Assembly (NCBI GenBank): GCA_948907985.1
Contig: CAQWMM010000012.1
Span: 1 to 44,530, forward strand
Reading direction: 5' to 3'
Source of the DNA: an uncultured Bacillota bacterium
Lineage (GTDB): Bacteria > Bacillota > Dehalobacteriia > UBA4068 > UBA4997
DNA length: 44,530 bases
A model generated the notes under the pieces. That model made no database searches. It saw nothing but the letters and a program-made list of their open reading frames with translations, and was not told the DNA's origin. Shown one piece after another: positions 32,389 to 41,573 of the stretch. Both the position numbers and the translations under genes were made by a program. The stretch's first letter is position 1. The number at the start of each line of letters is the position of its first letter.

Positions 32389-34317
32389 CTATTCCACAAC
32401 CGAAGAATGAATTTGCGATGAAGTTTGGCTGCTGTCGAAACCAAAATAAGCGTCAAACACATCCTTACACACTGCGCCGCCCGAAGAAAAACCATGGAAA
32501 CCATATTCCACCATACCGGCAAAAGCCACCTGCGGGTTATCCGCCGGCGCAAAGGCAATGAACCAGCCGTGATAATCAGCGTTTTTATCATCGCCCACCA
32601 AACCGGTTTGAGCGGTGCCTGTTTTGGCGGCCACCGCTACCGGATAACGGCCAAAGGTGGAGTAGCCGGTGCCGCCGGCCTGGGTTACCGCCCGCATGGC
32701 GTCATAAAGCACGTCCCAGTTTTCTTCCGACATATCAATGCGGTCCATAACCCGCGGTTCCCACTGATAAACGGTTTCGCCCTCATAATCAATAATTCTG
32801 TCCACCACATGGGGCTGCATACGCACGCCATGATTGGCAATGGTGGCCGTTGCCTGCGCCATTTGCAGCGGCGTATAATAGCTATAACCCTGACCGATAG
32901 ACATATAATAAGTATCATAAGGATACCAGTTGCCGGATTCACCGTCAAAGTTCAGCTTTTTCCAATCGGGGTTGGCTAAAAGCCCGCGGGTTTCGCCAGT
33001 CAGCTCAATACCGGTCAGCTGGCCATAACCAAGCTGCCGAAAAACCTCGTACATATTGTTGATACCTGCCATCGCGCCCGCATCCTGCGCGTAGGTGTTG
33101 CACGAAACCGCCAGCGCCTGGCTTAAATCCACCATACCGTGAACACCGGTGCATTTGGCTTTATCATTAATCCAGTTGGAGGGATCGCACAAAATTTTGG
33201 TATTGCGGTCGATAGCGCCGCAGGCCAAAGCCGCCAGCGCCGTGCTGACCTTGAAAGTGGAGCCAACCGGATAAGCGCCGGAAATAGCGCGGTTAAAAGT
33301 CGGTTTCAAAGTGCTGTCATAATAGTATTCTGCTAATTTGCTGTCAATACCGCTGATAAAATCCTCGGGATTAAAATCCGGATAAGAGGCCATAGCCAGC
33401 ACCGAGCCGGTTTTAACGTCCAGCAGCACCGCCGCGCCGCCCTGCGCCTTGGGACGGGACTGCTGCAACTTTTGCACCGTATTGGCCAGAGATTCCTCCA
33501 TCACCCGCTGAATGTTAGCGTCAATCGTCAGCACCAGCGAATTACCGGAAACGCTTTCCTGTGTGGAAACCGTCCGAACAATCTGATTTTCGGAGTTAAC
33601 CTCCAAAAGCTGCAAACCGCGCTGTCCGCGCAGGCCGATTTCTTTGCCGTTAGTATCCGTAAAACGTTCCATAGTACGTTCCACACCGGATTTACCAACC
33701 AGATCAGTGGCTAAATAGTTATAATTTTGTAGCAAATCTTCGTCAGTATCCGTAATTTTGCCCACCTGACCCAGAATATGACTGGCCAAACGCCCCTGCA
33801 AATAAATACGGCGCGGCGTTTCAATAATCAACAGCCCCGGCAGCTTGTCCCGGTTTTCTTCCAGGCTGGCCACCAAATGCTGGTTATTTTCCGCCGGCAG
33901 AGTGGTAATCACCACCGGCTGATAGCGGCGCGGATTGTTTTTAATTTTTTCCAAAATCGCCTCGGTGTCCAGCTCCGGATCTTTCAAATAGCGTGCCAGA
34001 TTGGCCGCCAGCTCTTCGCGCTTTTCTTTACTCTGCACCTCGGAAGTGGAAATAGAAATCTCAAAACAAATTTCCGAACCAGCCAGCTTAAGCATATTAC
34101 GATCATAAATATCACCCCGTTTGGCCGGCTGTGATACCATACGCAGCTGGTTGCGGCTGGAAATAGAAGTATACTCATCAGTATTTAATATTTGCAGCGC
34201 AAACAGACGCGCCGCCAACACAAAAAACAGCACAACCAACAGCAGCACAAAAACAAAACTGCGTTTGCCAAAACGTTTATATTTATCCTCCTGTTCAACT
34301 TCCAACGGTTCAAACAA
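32389..34317 (-). CDS. mrdA: Penicillin-binding protein 2 (MrdA), peptidoglycan transpeptidase
   Basis: The 642-residue product cross-links side-wall peptidoglycan with RodA. It has a short cytoplasmic start, a membrane helix (about 18-40), a PBP dimerisation domain, and a transpeptidase domain with STFK (near 352), SCN (in AVSCNTYAQDAG) and KTGTAQTG near the C-terminus. I choose the TTG at 34317 because AAGGGGG lies at the right distance; a GTG at 34341 precedes that site. The gene heads the mrdA-minC-minD-minE-rodA run, whose order links wall growth and division site choice. Confidence 0.93.
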   Translation of the reverse strand: MFEPLEVEQEDKYKRFGKRSFVFVLLLVVLFFVLAARLFALQILNTDEYTSISSRNQLRMVSQPAKRGDIYDRNMLKLAGSEICFEISISTSEVQSKEKREELAANLARYLKDPELDTEAILEKIKNNPRRYQPVVITTLPAENNQHLVASLEENRDKLPGLLIIETPRRIYLQGRLASHILGQVGKITDTDEDLLQNYNYLATDLVGKSGVERTMERFTDTNGKEIGLRGQRGLQLLEVNSENQIVRTVSTQESVSGNSLVLTIDANIQRVMEESLANTVQKLQQSRPKAQGGAAVLLDVKTGSVLAMASYPDFNPEDFISGIDSKLAEYYYDSTLKPTFNRAISGAYPVGSTFKVSTALAALACGAIDRNTKILCDPSNWINDKAKCTGVHGMVDLSQALAVSCNTYAQDAGAMAGINNMYEVFRQLGYGQLTGIELTGETRGLLANPDWKKLNFDGESGNWYPYDTYYMSIGQGYSYYTPLQMAQATATIANHGVRMQPHVVDRIIDYEGETVYQWEPRVMDRIDMSEENWDVLYDAMRAVTQAGGTGYSTFGRYPVAVAAKTGTAQTGLVGDDKNADYHGWFIAFAPADNPQVAFAGMVEYGFHGFSSGGAVCKDVFDAYFGFDSSQTSSQIHSSVVE

Positions 34318-34358
34318 AATACACACCCCCTTAAACAACACAACCTATTCATTATCAT

Positions 34359-34388
34359 ATTATATCATACTTTACACGGGCAGTGCAA
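34359..34388 (-). promoter_or_regulatory. Promoter of the mrdA-min-rodA run
   Basis: On the minus strand TTGCAC (34383-34388) and TATAAT (34359-34364) are 18 bp apart, about 40 bases upstream of the mrdA start. Confidence 0.65.
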
Positions 34389-34419
34389 TCAAATTTACTG
34401 TATACATTACGGCTGGCTA

Positions 34420-34449
34420 TTGACTTTTCACCATAAATAATGTTTTAAT
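34420..34449 (+). promoter_or_regulatory. Promoter of the lysA run
   Basis: TTGACT (34420-34425) and TTTAAT (34444-34449) are 18 bp apart, about 55 bases before the lysA start and back to back with the mrdA promoter. Confidence 0.55.
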
Positions 34450-34504
34450 AGTAGAGATGTTTAATTCTCTGATAATAATTATACCAAAAAAAGGAGTATC
34501 TACA

Positions 34505-35767
34505 ATGGCGGAAAAAAAACTTTTCTGTTCTGAAGAAAAAATACAAGAAATTGCCGCGGCCTATGGCACGCCCTTTCATCTATATGACGAATCCGGCATC
34601 CGGAAAATGGCGCGCCGGCTAAAAGCGGCCTTTGCCTGGGCGCCGGCTTTTATGGAGCATTACGCCGTCAAGGCCCTGCCCAATCCCTATATTTTAGCAA
34701 TAATGCGCGATGAGGGGCTGGGCGCGGATTGCAGTTCTCTGGCCGAGCTGCTGCTGGCCGAAGCCGCCCAAATGCGCGGCGCAGAAATTTGCTTTACCTC
34801 TAACAACACGCCGCCGGAGGAATATATTAAGGCCCGCCAATTAGGGGCGATTATCAATCTGGACGATATTACCCACCTGGAGTTTCTGGAGCAATGCGCC
34901 GGGCTGCCGGATCTGCTTTCTTTCCGCTATAATCCCGGGCCGCAGCGCGGCGGCGGCAACGCTATCATCGGCGCGCCGGAAGAGGCCAAATACGGCCTGA
35001 CGCACGAGCAGATTTTACAGGCGGTGCAACAGGCGACGCGCAAAGGCGTTAAACGCTTTGGCCTGCACACCATGATGGTGTCCAATGAACTGGAGGTTGA
35101 TTATTTAATCGGCACCGCCACCATGATGTTTGAACTGGCCGTTGAACTTTTACAGAAATTCGACGTGGCGGTGGAATTTATTAACCTGGGCGGCGGCCTG
35201 GGCCTGGCCTATCGCCCGGAAGAGCCAGATTTGGATCTGGAAGCGCTGAGCGAGGGTATTCGCCGGGAATATCAGCGTTTGCTGCTGCCGGCCGGGCTAA
35301 ACCAGGTGCAGCTTTCGATGGAAAGCGGCCGCCTGATGACCGGCCCTTTTGGTCTGTTGGTTACCCGCGCCATCCATACTAAGGATACCTACAAGCATTA
35401 TATCGGTGTGGACGCTTGCATGGCTCATCTGATGCGGCCGGCGCTTTACGATGCTTATCACCACATCACGGTGCTGAACAAAACCGGCGCGCCTCTTGAT
35501 CATATTTACGACGTTGTCGGTTCGCTTTGCGAAAATAATGATAAATTTGCGGTCAATCGCCCCCTGCCGGAAATTCAGGTCGGCGACTTGCTGGCGATTC
35601 ACGATACCGGCGCGCATGGCTCGGCCATGGGCTTTAACTATAACGGCAAACTGCGCTGTCAGGAACTTTTGCTGCGGCAGGACGGCTCCGTGCAGCTGAT
35701 TCGCCGGGCCGAAACTATGGCCGATCTCTTCGCCACGCTGGATTATCCGGGATTGCCGCTGGCCTGA
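34505..35767 (+). CDS. lysA: Diaminopimelate decarboxylase (LysA type)
   Basis: This enzyme converts meso-diaminopimelate to L-lysine with pyridoxal phosphate. The 420-residue product starts at the ATG with AAGGAG eight bases before. The fold III PLP-barrel motifs are HYAVKALPNPYILA (Lys that binds PLP), FINLGGGLG (phosphate-binding Gly-rich loop), MESGRLMTGPFG, VGSLCENNDKFA (active-site Cys from the partner subunit) and GAHGSAMGFNYNG near the end. Related decarboxylases for arginine or carboxynorspermidine share the fold, but the CEN motif fits diaminopimelate best. Confidence 0.85.
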   Translation: MAEKKLFCSEEKIQEIAAAYGTPFHLYDESGIRKMARRLKAAFAWAPAFMEHYAVKALPNPYILAIMRDEGLGADCSSLAELLLAEAAQMRGAEICFTSNNTPPEEYIKARQLGAIINLDDITHLEFLEQCAGLPDLLSFRYNPGPQRGGGNAIIGAPEEAKYGLTHEQILQAVQQATRKGVKRFGLHTMMVSNELEVDYLIGTATMMFELAVELLQKFDVAVEFINLGGGLGLAYRPEEPDLDLEALSEGIRREYQRLLLPAGLNQVQLSMESGRLMTGPFGLLVTRAIHTKDTYKHYIGVDACMAHLMRPALYDAYHHITVLNKTGAPLDHIYDVVGSLCENNDKFAVNRPLPEIQVGDLLAIHDTGAHGSAMGFNYNGKLRCQELLLRQDGSVQLIRRAETMADLFATLDYPGLPLA

Positions 35768-35815
35768 ATATAATCCGGCTAATTCCAATATATTTCCCCT
35801 AAAAGAGGTGCAACT

Positions 35816-37240
35816 ATGCCCAAAGCGCCAATCGTAAACGCCATAGAAGAATATCTGGCCCGGGGCCGCCTGCGCCAGCATATGCCCGGCCACAAAGGTC
35901 AGCCACAGGCCATGGAGATTTTAAACCGCTGGGGAGAACTGGCCGCCTGGGACCTCACCGAGGCGGACGGTCTGGACGATCTGCATTCGCCCACCGGCGT
36001 AATTCGCCAGTCCGAAGAGTTGATGGCGGCGGCGGTGGGCGCCAAACAGGCGCATTTACTGGTTAACGGGGCCAGCGTTGGTATTCTGGCCGCTATTCTG
36101 GCCGCCACAACAGCCAGCCCCAACAGTTCAATCATTCTGCCCCGCAACGCCCACCGTTCCGTTTGGCATGCGCTGGCGCTGGCCGGCTGCCAGCCGATCT
36201 GGCTGCCATCCCTGCCCGGCCAGAACCAACAGCCGCCGCTGGGCATCACCCCACAACAGCTGCAAAAAGCCTGCCAGGCCAGCGTAAATTGCCGCGCGGC
36301 GGTTTTCGTCTATCCATCATATTATGGCGTTTGCCCGGACTTGCCGCCAATGCTGGCAATCTGCCGGCAAAACAAGCTTATCAGTATTGTGGACGAGGCG
36401 CACGGCGCGCACCTGCCTTTCATAACCCCCGGCAAAGGCGCGGCCTGGCTGGGCGCCGATCTGGTGATTGACAGCTGGCACAAAAGCATGGGCAGCCTGG
36501 GACAAAGCGCCGTTTTGCTGAACAACCTGCCGCCGGAGCGTTACCAGCCAGAGCGTTGGCTGACAATGCTGCAAACCACCAGCCCCTCCTATCCGCTGCT
36601 GGCCTCTCTGGACGCGGCGCGCGCCGAATGGTGCGAGCAGGCCGCCGGGCGGGCCGCCGCCTTGCGGCAGGAAAGAACGGCTATTGCCCAAACTTTGCAG
36701 CAAACAGCGGTTTTACGCCTTTATAACGCCGAAAATCTGCCGCCGGGATTTAGCTATGATTACACCAAAGCTTTGCTTTACAGCGCTGCCGGCCACAGCG
36801 GCTGGCAATTAGCGGCGGCGCTGCGCCAAGCCGGGATTGAACCGGAATTTGCGGACGCCGGTTGGGCGCTGCTGCTGTTAAGCTATGCCGACAGCCTGCC
36901 GCCCGCCGGAATTGATAATTTGCTGACGGCATTATGCAGGGCTGACGCGTTTTTGCAGCAAACCCCACCGCAGCCGGCGGCCGCCTGGCTGGATTTGCCG
37001 CTGCCTCAACAGGTTATGCTGCCTGCCGAGGCCATGCGCCGCCCCTGCCGTTTACTGCCCCTGCAACAGGCGGCGGGACAAACAGCCGCCGGCCTGCTGA
37101 CTCCCTACCCGCCCGGCATCCCCTGGCTTGGCCCGGGCGAACTGATTACCAGAGAGCATATTGAGGCAGCCGGAATTTTGTTGCAGGCAGGCGGACGGCT
37201 GCAAGGGCTGAACGACGGTTTAATCCCGGTAACGGCTTGA
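35816..37240 (+). CDS. Orn/Lys/Arg decarboxylase family protein, YaaO-like
   Basis: The 474-residue PLP enzyme would decarboxylate a basic amino acid, probably arginine, lysine or ornithine. It shows the family start RLRQHMPGHKGQP, the LTEADGLDDLHSPTG block near 42-57, and the PLP lysine in DSWHKSMGSLGQSAVLL (near 225). It is the short YaaO-type form without the N-terminal wing domain. AGAGG stands before the ATG. In Bacillus subtilis yaaO precedes tmk and holB; here tmk is missing and holB follows directly. With lysA just upstream, lysine is a possible substrate. Confidence 0.85.
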   Translation: MPKAPIVNAIEEYLARGRLRQHMPGHKGQPQAMEILNRWGELAAWDLTEADGLDDLHSPTGVIRQSEELMAAAVGAKQAHLLVNGASVGILAAILAATTASPNSSIILPRNAHRSVWHALALAGCQPIWLPSLPGQNQQPPLGITPQQLQKACQASVNCRAAVFVYPSYYGVCPDLPPMLAICRQNKLISIVDEAHGAHLPFITPGKGAAWLGADLVIDSWHKSMGSLGQSAVLLNNLPPERYQPERWLTMLQTTSPSYPLLASLDAARAEWCEQAAGRAAALRQERTAIAQTLQQTAVLRLYNAENLPPGFSYDYTKALLYSAAGHSGWQLAAALRQAGIEPEFADAGWALLLLSYADSLPPAGIDNLLTALCRADAFLQQTPPQPAAAWLDLPLPQQVMLPAEAMRRPCRLLPLQQAAGQTAAGLLTPYPPGIPWLGPGELITREHIEAAGILLQAGGRLQGLNDGLIPVTA

Positions 37241-37298
37241 TTTTTTGCCAGCATTGTTTTATTATATATATACAATAACTGAAATGGAGAAAGCCGCT

Positions 37299-38228
37299 AT
37301 GCTTTATGAAAAATTGGCAGCTATTATCAAGGCAGAGCGCATCAGCCACGCCTGGCTGCTAACCGGACAAGCCGAACAAACCCTGGAGCAGGCTGTTTTT
37401 CTGGCCCAGGCTTTGCTTTGCCACAGGCTGCTGCCCAACGGCCAGCCCTGCGGCGAATGCCCGGCCTGCCGCAAAATCAACGCCGGCAATCATCCGGACT
37501 TGCAGCTGATTATCCCCAAAGGAGCCAGCGTGAAGATTGAGCAAACCCGCGCCATGCAGTATTTAGCCAGTCTGGAGGCCTACGAGGGCGGCCGCCGCGT
37601 CGTTATTATTCACCAGGCGCACACCATGCCCCCCGCCGCCGCCAACAGTCTGTTAAAAATTCTGGAAGAACCCCGTCCCGGCCTTTATCTGATTTTAACC
37701 GCTCCGCTGGGCGACAGCCTGTTGGAAACAATTCTTTCCCGCGTAGTCTGGCTGCGCCTGCCGGAAAACCTGCCAACGACAGCCGAGAGCGGCGACGCCG
37801 GCAGCATTTATACCAGCGGCTATTTGGCAGAACTAAACAAAGAACGCGAACTGCGGGCGGCGATGCAAGCCAAATGCAGCCGCCTTTTTGAGTTGCTTAA
37901 ACAACCCCAAAACAAAGCGGCGCTGTTGGTTTTGGCCAGAACATTCCGCGACGACAAACAATCCGGCCTGGCCTTAAAGCAAATTTTGGCGGTTTTTTTA
38001 GAAGAACTGCTGCAAAAGCTGCGCGATTCGGCTGCCGCCGCCATTTATGCCCGCCATCAATCAACCCCGCCCGGCCGGCCCGATTTGGCCGCCGACGAAT
38101 TGCAGGCGCTGGCCATGGCCGCGCTGGTGGAGGAGGCGCGGCGCAATGTAGACGGCAACATCAACGCCGTGCTGCTGCTTAGCGTGCTTTTTTTACAAAT
38201 GAACGATATTTTAACAAAAGAGGCCTAA
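37299..38228 (+). CDS. holB: DNA polymerase III subunit delta prime (HolB)
   Basis: This 309-residue protein is the stator of the clamp loader that puts the sliding clamp on DNA. I start at the ATG at 37299, preceded by GGAG at nine bases; earlier starts give unrelated residues. Visible are RISHAWLLTGQ (a degenerate nucleotide loop, as usual for delta prime), the zinc-binding CGECPACRK near 46-54, KIEQTRAMQYLA, and the VIIHQAHTMPPAAANSLLKILEEPRPGLYLILT block typical of the family. The Ser-Arg-Cys sensor of related subunits is Ser-Arg-Val here. Confidence 0.9.
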   Translation: MLYEKLAAIIKAERISHAWLLTGQAEQTLEQAVFLAQALLCHRLLPNGQPCGECPACRKINAGNHPDLQLIIPKGASVKIEQTRAMQYLASLEAYEGGRRVVIIHQAHTMPPAAANSLLKILEEPRPGLYLILTAPLGDSLLETILSRVVWLRLPENLPTTAESGDAGSIYTSGYLAELNKERELRAAMQAKCSRLFELLKQPQNKAALLVLARTFRDDKQSGLALKQILAVFLEELLQKLRDSAAAAIYARHQSTPPGRPDLAADELQALAMAALVEEARRNVDGNINAVLLLSVLFLQMNDILTKEA

Positions 38229-38245
38229 ATTTTTTATTTTTTGTA

Positions 38246-38274
38246 TTGAGCTTTTGCTATTTTTGTGGTATGCT
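38246..38274 (+). promoter_or_regulatory. Promoter of the ricT-yabA-methyltransferase-rsmI run
   Basis: TTGAGC (38246-38251) and TATGCT (38269-38274) are 17 bp apart, with TGG before the -10. An A-rich leader and AGAGG follow, then the ATG at 38319. Confidence 0.6.
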
Positions 38275-38318
38275 AAAAGATAAGGTATTTATCTAAAAAA
38301 CAGAAAGAGGATTAACAA

Positions 38319-39116
38319 ATGAACAATATTGTAGGCGTCCGCTTTGAGCGAGCCGGCAAAATATCATATTATACCTGCGACGATTTGCAGCTTTCTTTTG
38401 GCGACCATGTTATTGTGGAAAATAGTTGGGGGCTGGATTTCGGCACCGTGGCAACCCCGCCCCTGCCGGAGGAAGCGTCAGGCAGCGGCCAAACACTGCG
38501 CCCGATAATTCGTCTGGCCACCCCGGAGGACGAGCAAAATTTTGCGAACATGAAAAAGCATGAGCCGGAGGCTTTCGCCTACTGCCAGCAGCAAATCGCC
38601 AAATTTGGCCTGCCGATGAAACTAATCCGCGTCAGCTACACCTTTGACGGCGGCAAAATTATATTTTATTTTTCTTCGGAAAACCGCGTTGATTTCCGCG
38701 AGCTGGTTAAGGTGCTGGCCGGCCATTTTCATACCCGCATTGAACTGCGCCAGGTGGGCGTGCGGGACGAGGCGCGAATTATCGGCGGCTATTCCACCTG
38801 CGGCCGGGAACTTTGCTGCGCCTCATTTTTGAACAATTTCCATCCGGTATCTATCAAAATGGCAAAAAAACAAAATCTGGCGTTAAACCCGGCCAAAATT
38901 TCCGGCGTGTGCGGCCGCCTGATGTGCTGCTTATACTATGAATATGACGAAGACGGCAGCGAACCGGACATTGACGATAACATTGAAAAACTGGACGAAA
39001 TCACCGCTGAACAGACTGCGCCGCCTGCGCCCAGAAAGTGCCGCAAATGCCCTAAAAAGCCAGGCGGCCAGAACCGCCGCAACAAGGAGGAAGATAGCCT
39101 TGGCACTGAGGAATGA
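38319..39116 (+). CDS. ricT: PSP1-domain protein RicT (YaaT)
   Basis: The 265-residue product is the YaaT/RicT member of the complex (with RlbA/RicA and RicF) that in Bacillus influences RNase Y, competence, sporulation and biofilm. The start NNIVGVRFERAGKISYYTC, the middle FYFSSENRVDFRELVKVLAG, and the Cys-rich STCGRELCCASFL and SGVCGRLMCCLYYEY blocks are all present. Those Cys residues bind iron-sulfur clusters in the Bacillus complex. The C-terminal tail is Cys/Lys-rich (CRKCPKKPGG). The 3' end overlaps the next gene by 17 bases. Confidence 0.92.
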   Translation: MNNIVGVRFERAGKISYYTCDDLQLSFGDHVIVENSWGLDFGTVATPPLPEEASGSGQTLRPIIRLATPEDEQNFANMKKHEPEAFAYCQQQIAKFGLPMKLIRVSYTFDGGKIIFYFSSENRVDFRELVKVLAGHFHTRIELRQVGVRDEARIIGGYSTCGRELCCASFLNNFHPVSIKMAKKQNLALNPAKISGVCGRLMCCLYYEYDEDGSEPDIDDNIEKLDEITAEQTAPPAPRKCRKCPKKPGGQNRRNKEEDSLGTEE

Positions 39117-39372
39117 AATTTTGGCCCTGGAAGAACAGCTGAATCAAATGTTGGATAAGCTACAGGAACTGCGCATTAAGGTAGATTCTATGGAGGTTCA
39201 GAACGCGCGCCTGCTGGAGCGTCTTAGTGTGGAAAATATCCGCAGCGAAGGCCTGGAGGAACTGACCAAGCTTTATAACGAGGGCTATCATATTTGCGCC
39301 ACCTATTACGCTCAAAACCGCCATGGCGAAGAATGTTTGTTCTGCCAAAGCTTTTTAAAGGAGAATATGTGA
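39100..39372 (+). CDS. yabA: Replication initiation control protein YabA
   Basis: The 90-residue product bridges DnaA and the sliding clamp and limits re-initiation of replication in Bacillus. The start is a TTG at 39100, nine bases after AAGGAGG inside ricT; this gives the normal length. The N-terminal leucine-zipper-like coiled coil is at about 1-55 (ALEEQLNQMLDKLQELRIKV). The C-terminal zinc site uses His-X-Cys (YHICATYYA) and CLFC (ECLFCQSFL). It is coupled to ricT upstream and to the methyltransferase downstream (GTGA overlap). Confidence 0.9.
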   Translation: MALRNEILALEEQLNQMLDKLQELRIKVDSMEVQNARLLERLSVENIRSEGLEELTKLYNEGYHICATYYAQNRHGEECLFCQSFLKENM

Positions 39373-39998
39373 AAGAAACCGAGGTTCAGCTTGGCGTACT
39401 CGGCTTGCGCCTGCTGCAAAGAAGCGATTTTTTCGGTTTTTCCGAGGATTCTCTGGCTCTCGCCGAATTTATCCAACCCAACCAGGCTGATAACAAAATC
39501 TGTGATTTAGGCAGCGGCAGCGGCGGGCTGATTTTGCTGCTTTGGGCCAAAAATCAGCAGGCAGATTGTTTTGGGCTGGAGATTATGCCGCAAAATGTGG
39601 AACTGGCCCGGCGCAGTTTGCAGCTAAACGCACATCTGCCGGAACTTTTGCAGAAATGCCATTTTTGGCAGGGCGATTGGCGCACGCCCTGGCAGTATTT
39701 TGCGCCCCACTCTATTGATCTGCTGGTGAGCAACCCGCCCTATCAGCCCGCAGGCAGCGGCCGGCTTAGCCCTTATCCGGAACGCGCCGCCGCCCGAACG
39801 GAGCTTTTCGGCAGTCTGGCCGGGCTTTTAGCCAGCGCCGCCTGGCTGCTGCGCCCCGCCGGCCGGCTGGCTCTGGTGCTGCCCCAAAACCGGCAGGCCG
39901 AACTGAAAAAACTGCTGGCCGGCCAAAACTTTCTCGTCAAACGTCAACAAAATTATAAAAAGCTGCTGCTGCTTGAAGCGCAGGCAAGCGATAAATAA
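39369..39998 (+). CDS. TrmN6/YabB-like SAM-dependent methyltransferase
   Basis: The 209-residue product is a class I methyltransferase likely to modify tRNA (tRNA1-Val adenine-37 N6 in the family). The GTG at 39369 overlaps the yabA stop in GTGA and has AAAGGAG upstream. Motif I is CDLGSGSGGLILLLW near residues 44-58, and the catalytic N6-adenine motif is SNPPYQ near 126-131. A basic end (NYKKLLLLE) follows. The place between yabA and rsmI matches Bacillus yabB; the GIY-YIG gene yazA, which sits there in Bacillus, is absent. Confidence 0.85.
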   Translation: MKETEVQLGVLGLRLLQRSDFFGFSEDSLALAEFIQPNQADNKICDLGSGSGGLILLLWAKNQQADCFGLEIMPQNVELARRSLQLNAHLPELLQKCHFWQGDWRTPWQYFAPHSIDLLVSNPPYQPAGSGRLSPYPERAAARTELFGSLAGLLASAAWLLRPAGRLALVLPQNRQAELKKLLAGQNFLVKRQQNYKKLLLLEAQASDK

Positions 39999-40018
39999 AA
40001 ATTTAAGCAGGTGATAAA

Positions 40019-40864
40019 ATGGGCAAGCTGATTTTGGTAGCCACACCCATTGGCAATCTGGGAGATATATCAAACCGGCAGGCCGGCGCTTTGCAGGAGG
40101 CCGATCTGGTGGCCGCCGAGGATACGCGGCACAGCGGATTGCTTTTGCAGCATTTGGGGCTGAAAAAACCGCTTTTAAGCTATTATCAGCATAACGAAGA
40201 AAAACGTGAAGAGCGTCTGCTGACCGAGCTGGCAGACGGGCAGACCGTGGCCTTAGTCAGCGACGCCGGGATGCCCGGTATTTGTGATCCCGGCGCGGCC
40301 ATTTTGCGCGCCGCCATAGCGGCGGGAAATGATGTTGACGTTATCCCCGGCCCCTGCGCCTTGATTCAGGCTTTAATTTTAAGCGGCCTGCCCACCGAGC
40401 GTTTCGCCTTTGAAGGCTTTTTGCCCCGCGGCCAGGCCTTACTGCCCTTTTTGCAAGGCTTGCGTCAGGAACAGCGTACGCTGATTTTCTACGAGGCCCC
40501 TCACCGCCTGCAAAACACCCTGCAAACTATGCTGCAAGTTTTCGAGCCGCAGCGCCCCGTCGCCGTTTGCCGGGAGTTGACCAAAAAATTCCAGGAGGTT
40601 AACCGTGGCCCGTTGGCCGAGATTTGCGAACTTTGGCAGCAACGCACCCCCAAGGGAGAGTTTGTTTTAGTGCTGGGCGGACAGACCGGAGCGGACAATC
40701 CGGACGGTGCGGCGGAAAACAAAACAGCCGCCAAAGAACATCTGGCGCGGCTGCTGGCCGGCGGCCTGAAACACAAAGCGGCGGCCCGCGAGGTCGCCGC
40801 TATCTATGATTTGCCGGTAAACGAGATTTATCAAATGGGCCTGGCCATGAAAACCGCTAAATAA
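40019..40864 (+). CDS. rsmI: 16S rRNA (cytidine-1402-2'-O)-methyltransferase RsmI
   Basis: The 281-residue enzyme methylates the ribose of C1402 in the decoding centre. The tetrapyrrole-methylase fold shows LILVATPIGNLGDIS at the start, AAEDTRHSGLLLQ, LVSDAGMPGICDPG, VIPGPCALIQALILSGLP and FEGFLPR, and the C-terminal helical extension (KEHLARLLAGGLKHKAAAREVA) is complete. AGCAGGTG stands before the ATG. It ends the plus-strand run, meeting the minus-strand membrane gene four bases later. Confidence 0.94.
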   Translation: MGKLILVATPIGNLGDISNRQAGALQEADLVAAEDTRHSGLLLQHLGLKKPLLSYYQHNEEKREERLLTELADGQTVALVSDAGMPGICDPGAAILRAAIAAGNDVDVIPGPCALIQALILSGLPTERFAFEGFLPRGQALLPFLQGLRQEQRTLIFYEAPHRLQNTLQTMLQVFEPQRPVAVCRELTKKFQEVNRGPLAEICELWQQRTPKGEFVLVLGGQTGADNPDGAAENKTAAKEHLARLLAGGLKHKAAAREVAAIYDLPVNEIYQMGLAMKTAK

Positions 40865-40868
40865 TAAT

Positions 40869-41507
40869 TTAAATAACAAACGGTTTATAAATCAGCCAGA
40901 AAACGCTTATACTCACCACCGCCAAGCTTGCGATATACAAAATTTTACTTTTAGCCCGCCGGTAAAGCGCCGCCCCAAACCATAGAGCAAACAAAGAGTC
41001 AAAGATGGTTTGCGCCAGCAGCATCCGCAATTTAAGCAACATAAACAGGCAACCGACAGCCTCCGCCAGCAGACCGCTGGCCGGCAAAGCATATAATATT
41101 GAGTTATACCAGCGGTCATCATTCCAACAATATAAAACAAAGCTGCCAAAGGCGCACACCAGCGACAGCATTGAGTACAAAAGGAACAGGTTGGTTTGAA
41201 AACCGTCATTAGCAAAAGCGGGCAGGAAGAAGCCCAAAACATATTTCAGCCCGTAAAAGCTTATGGTCATACCGAACATATAAAGAAAAGTGTTGATAAA
41301 CGCTCCCCCATTAGAAGAACTGGCGAGCGTAATCAGCCCCACGCTGGTAATCCAAAAGCCAAGCAAAGTGGCGATTGAGGAGAAACTCCACAAACTTTCA
41401 TACGGCAGAAAATCAGACAGCCGGCAAATAACCCCGGCCAAAATACCTAACAAAAATAACAGTGCATAAGATTTAGGATTATCCTTAATTACAAACATAT
41501 TCAGCAT
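40869..41507 (-). CDS. Hypothetical polytopic membrane protein
   Basis: The 212-residue product has about six hydrophobic segments with short loops (ALLFLLGILAGVICRL, LLGFWITSVGLITLA, FLYMFGMTISFYGL, MLSLVCAFGSFVLYC, GLLAEAVGCLFML, and a final IASLAVVSISVFWLIY). I recognise no family or motif. A second ATG three codons in would also fit. No clear ribosome binding site is seen. It stands alone between rsmI and the histidinol phosphatase. Confidence 0.6.
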   Translation of the reverse strand: MLNMFVIKDNPKSYALLFLLGILAGVICRLSDFLPYESLWSFSSIATLLGFWITSVGLITLASSSNGGAFINTFLYMFGMTISFYGLKYVLGFFLPAFANDGFQTNLFLLYSMLSLVCAFGSFVLYCWNDDRWYNSILYALPASGLLAEAVGCLFMLLKLRMLLAQTIFDSLFALWFGAALYRRAKSKILYIASLAVVSISVFWLIYKPFVI

Positions 41508-41573
41508 CGTAATTCACCATACAATTCCGTTTGCGCTTCTATACAAAATCAGCCTTTATTTCAGTAATTCAGC

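Noticed and set aside
40851..40886. Stem-loop between rsmI and the membrane protein gene
   Set aside because: Only six base pairs close a loop of more than 20 bases and there is no T-run.
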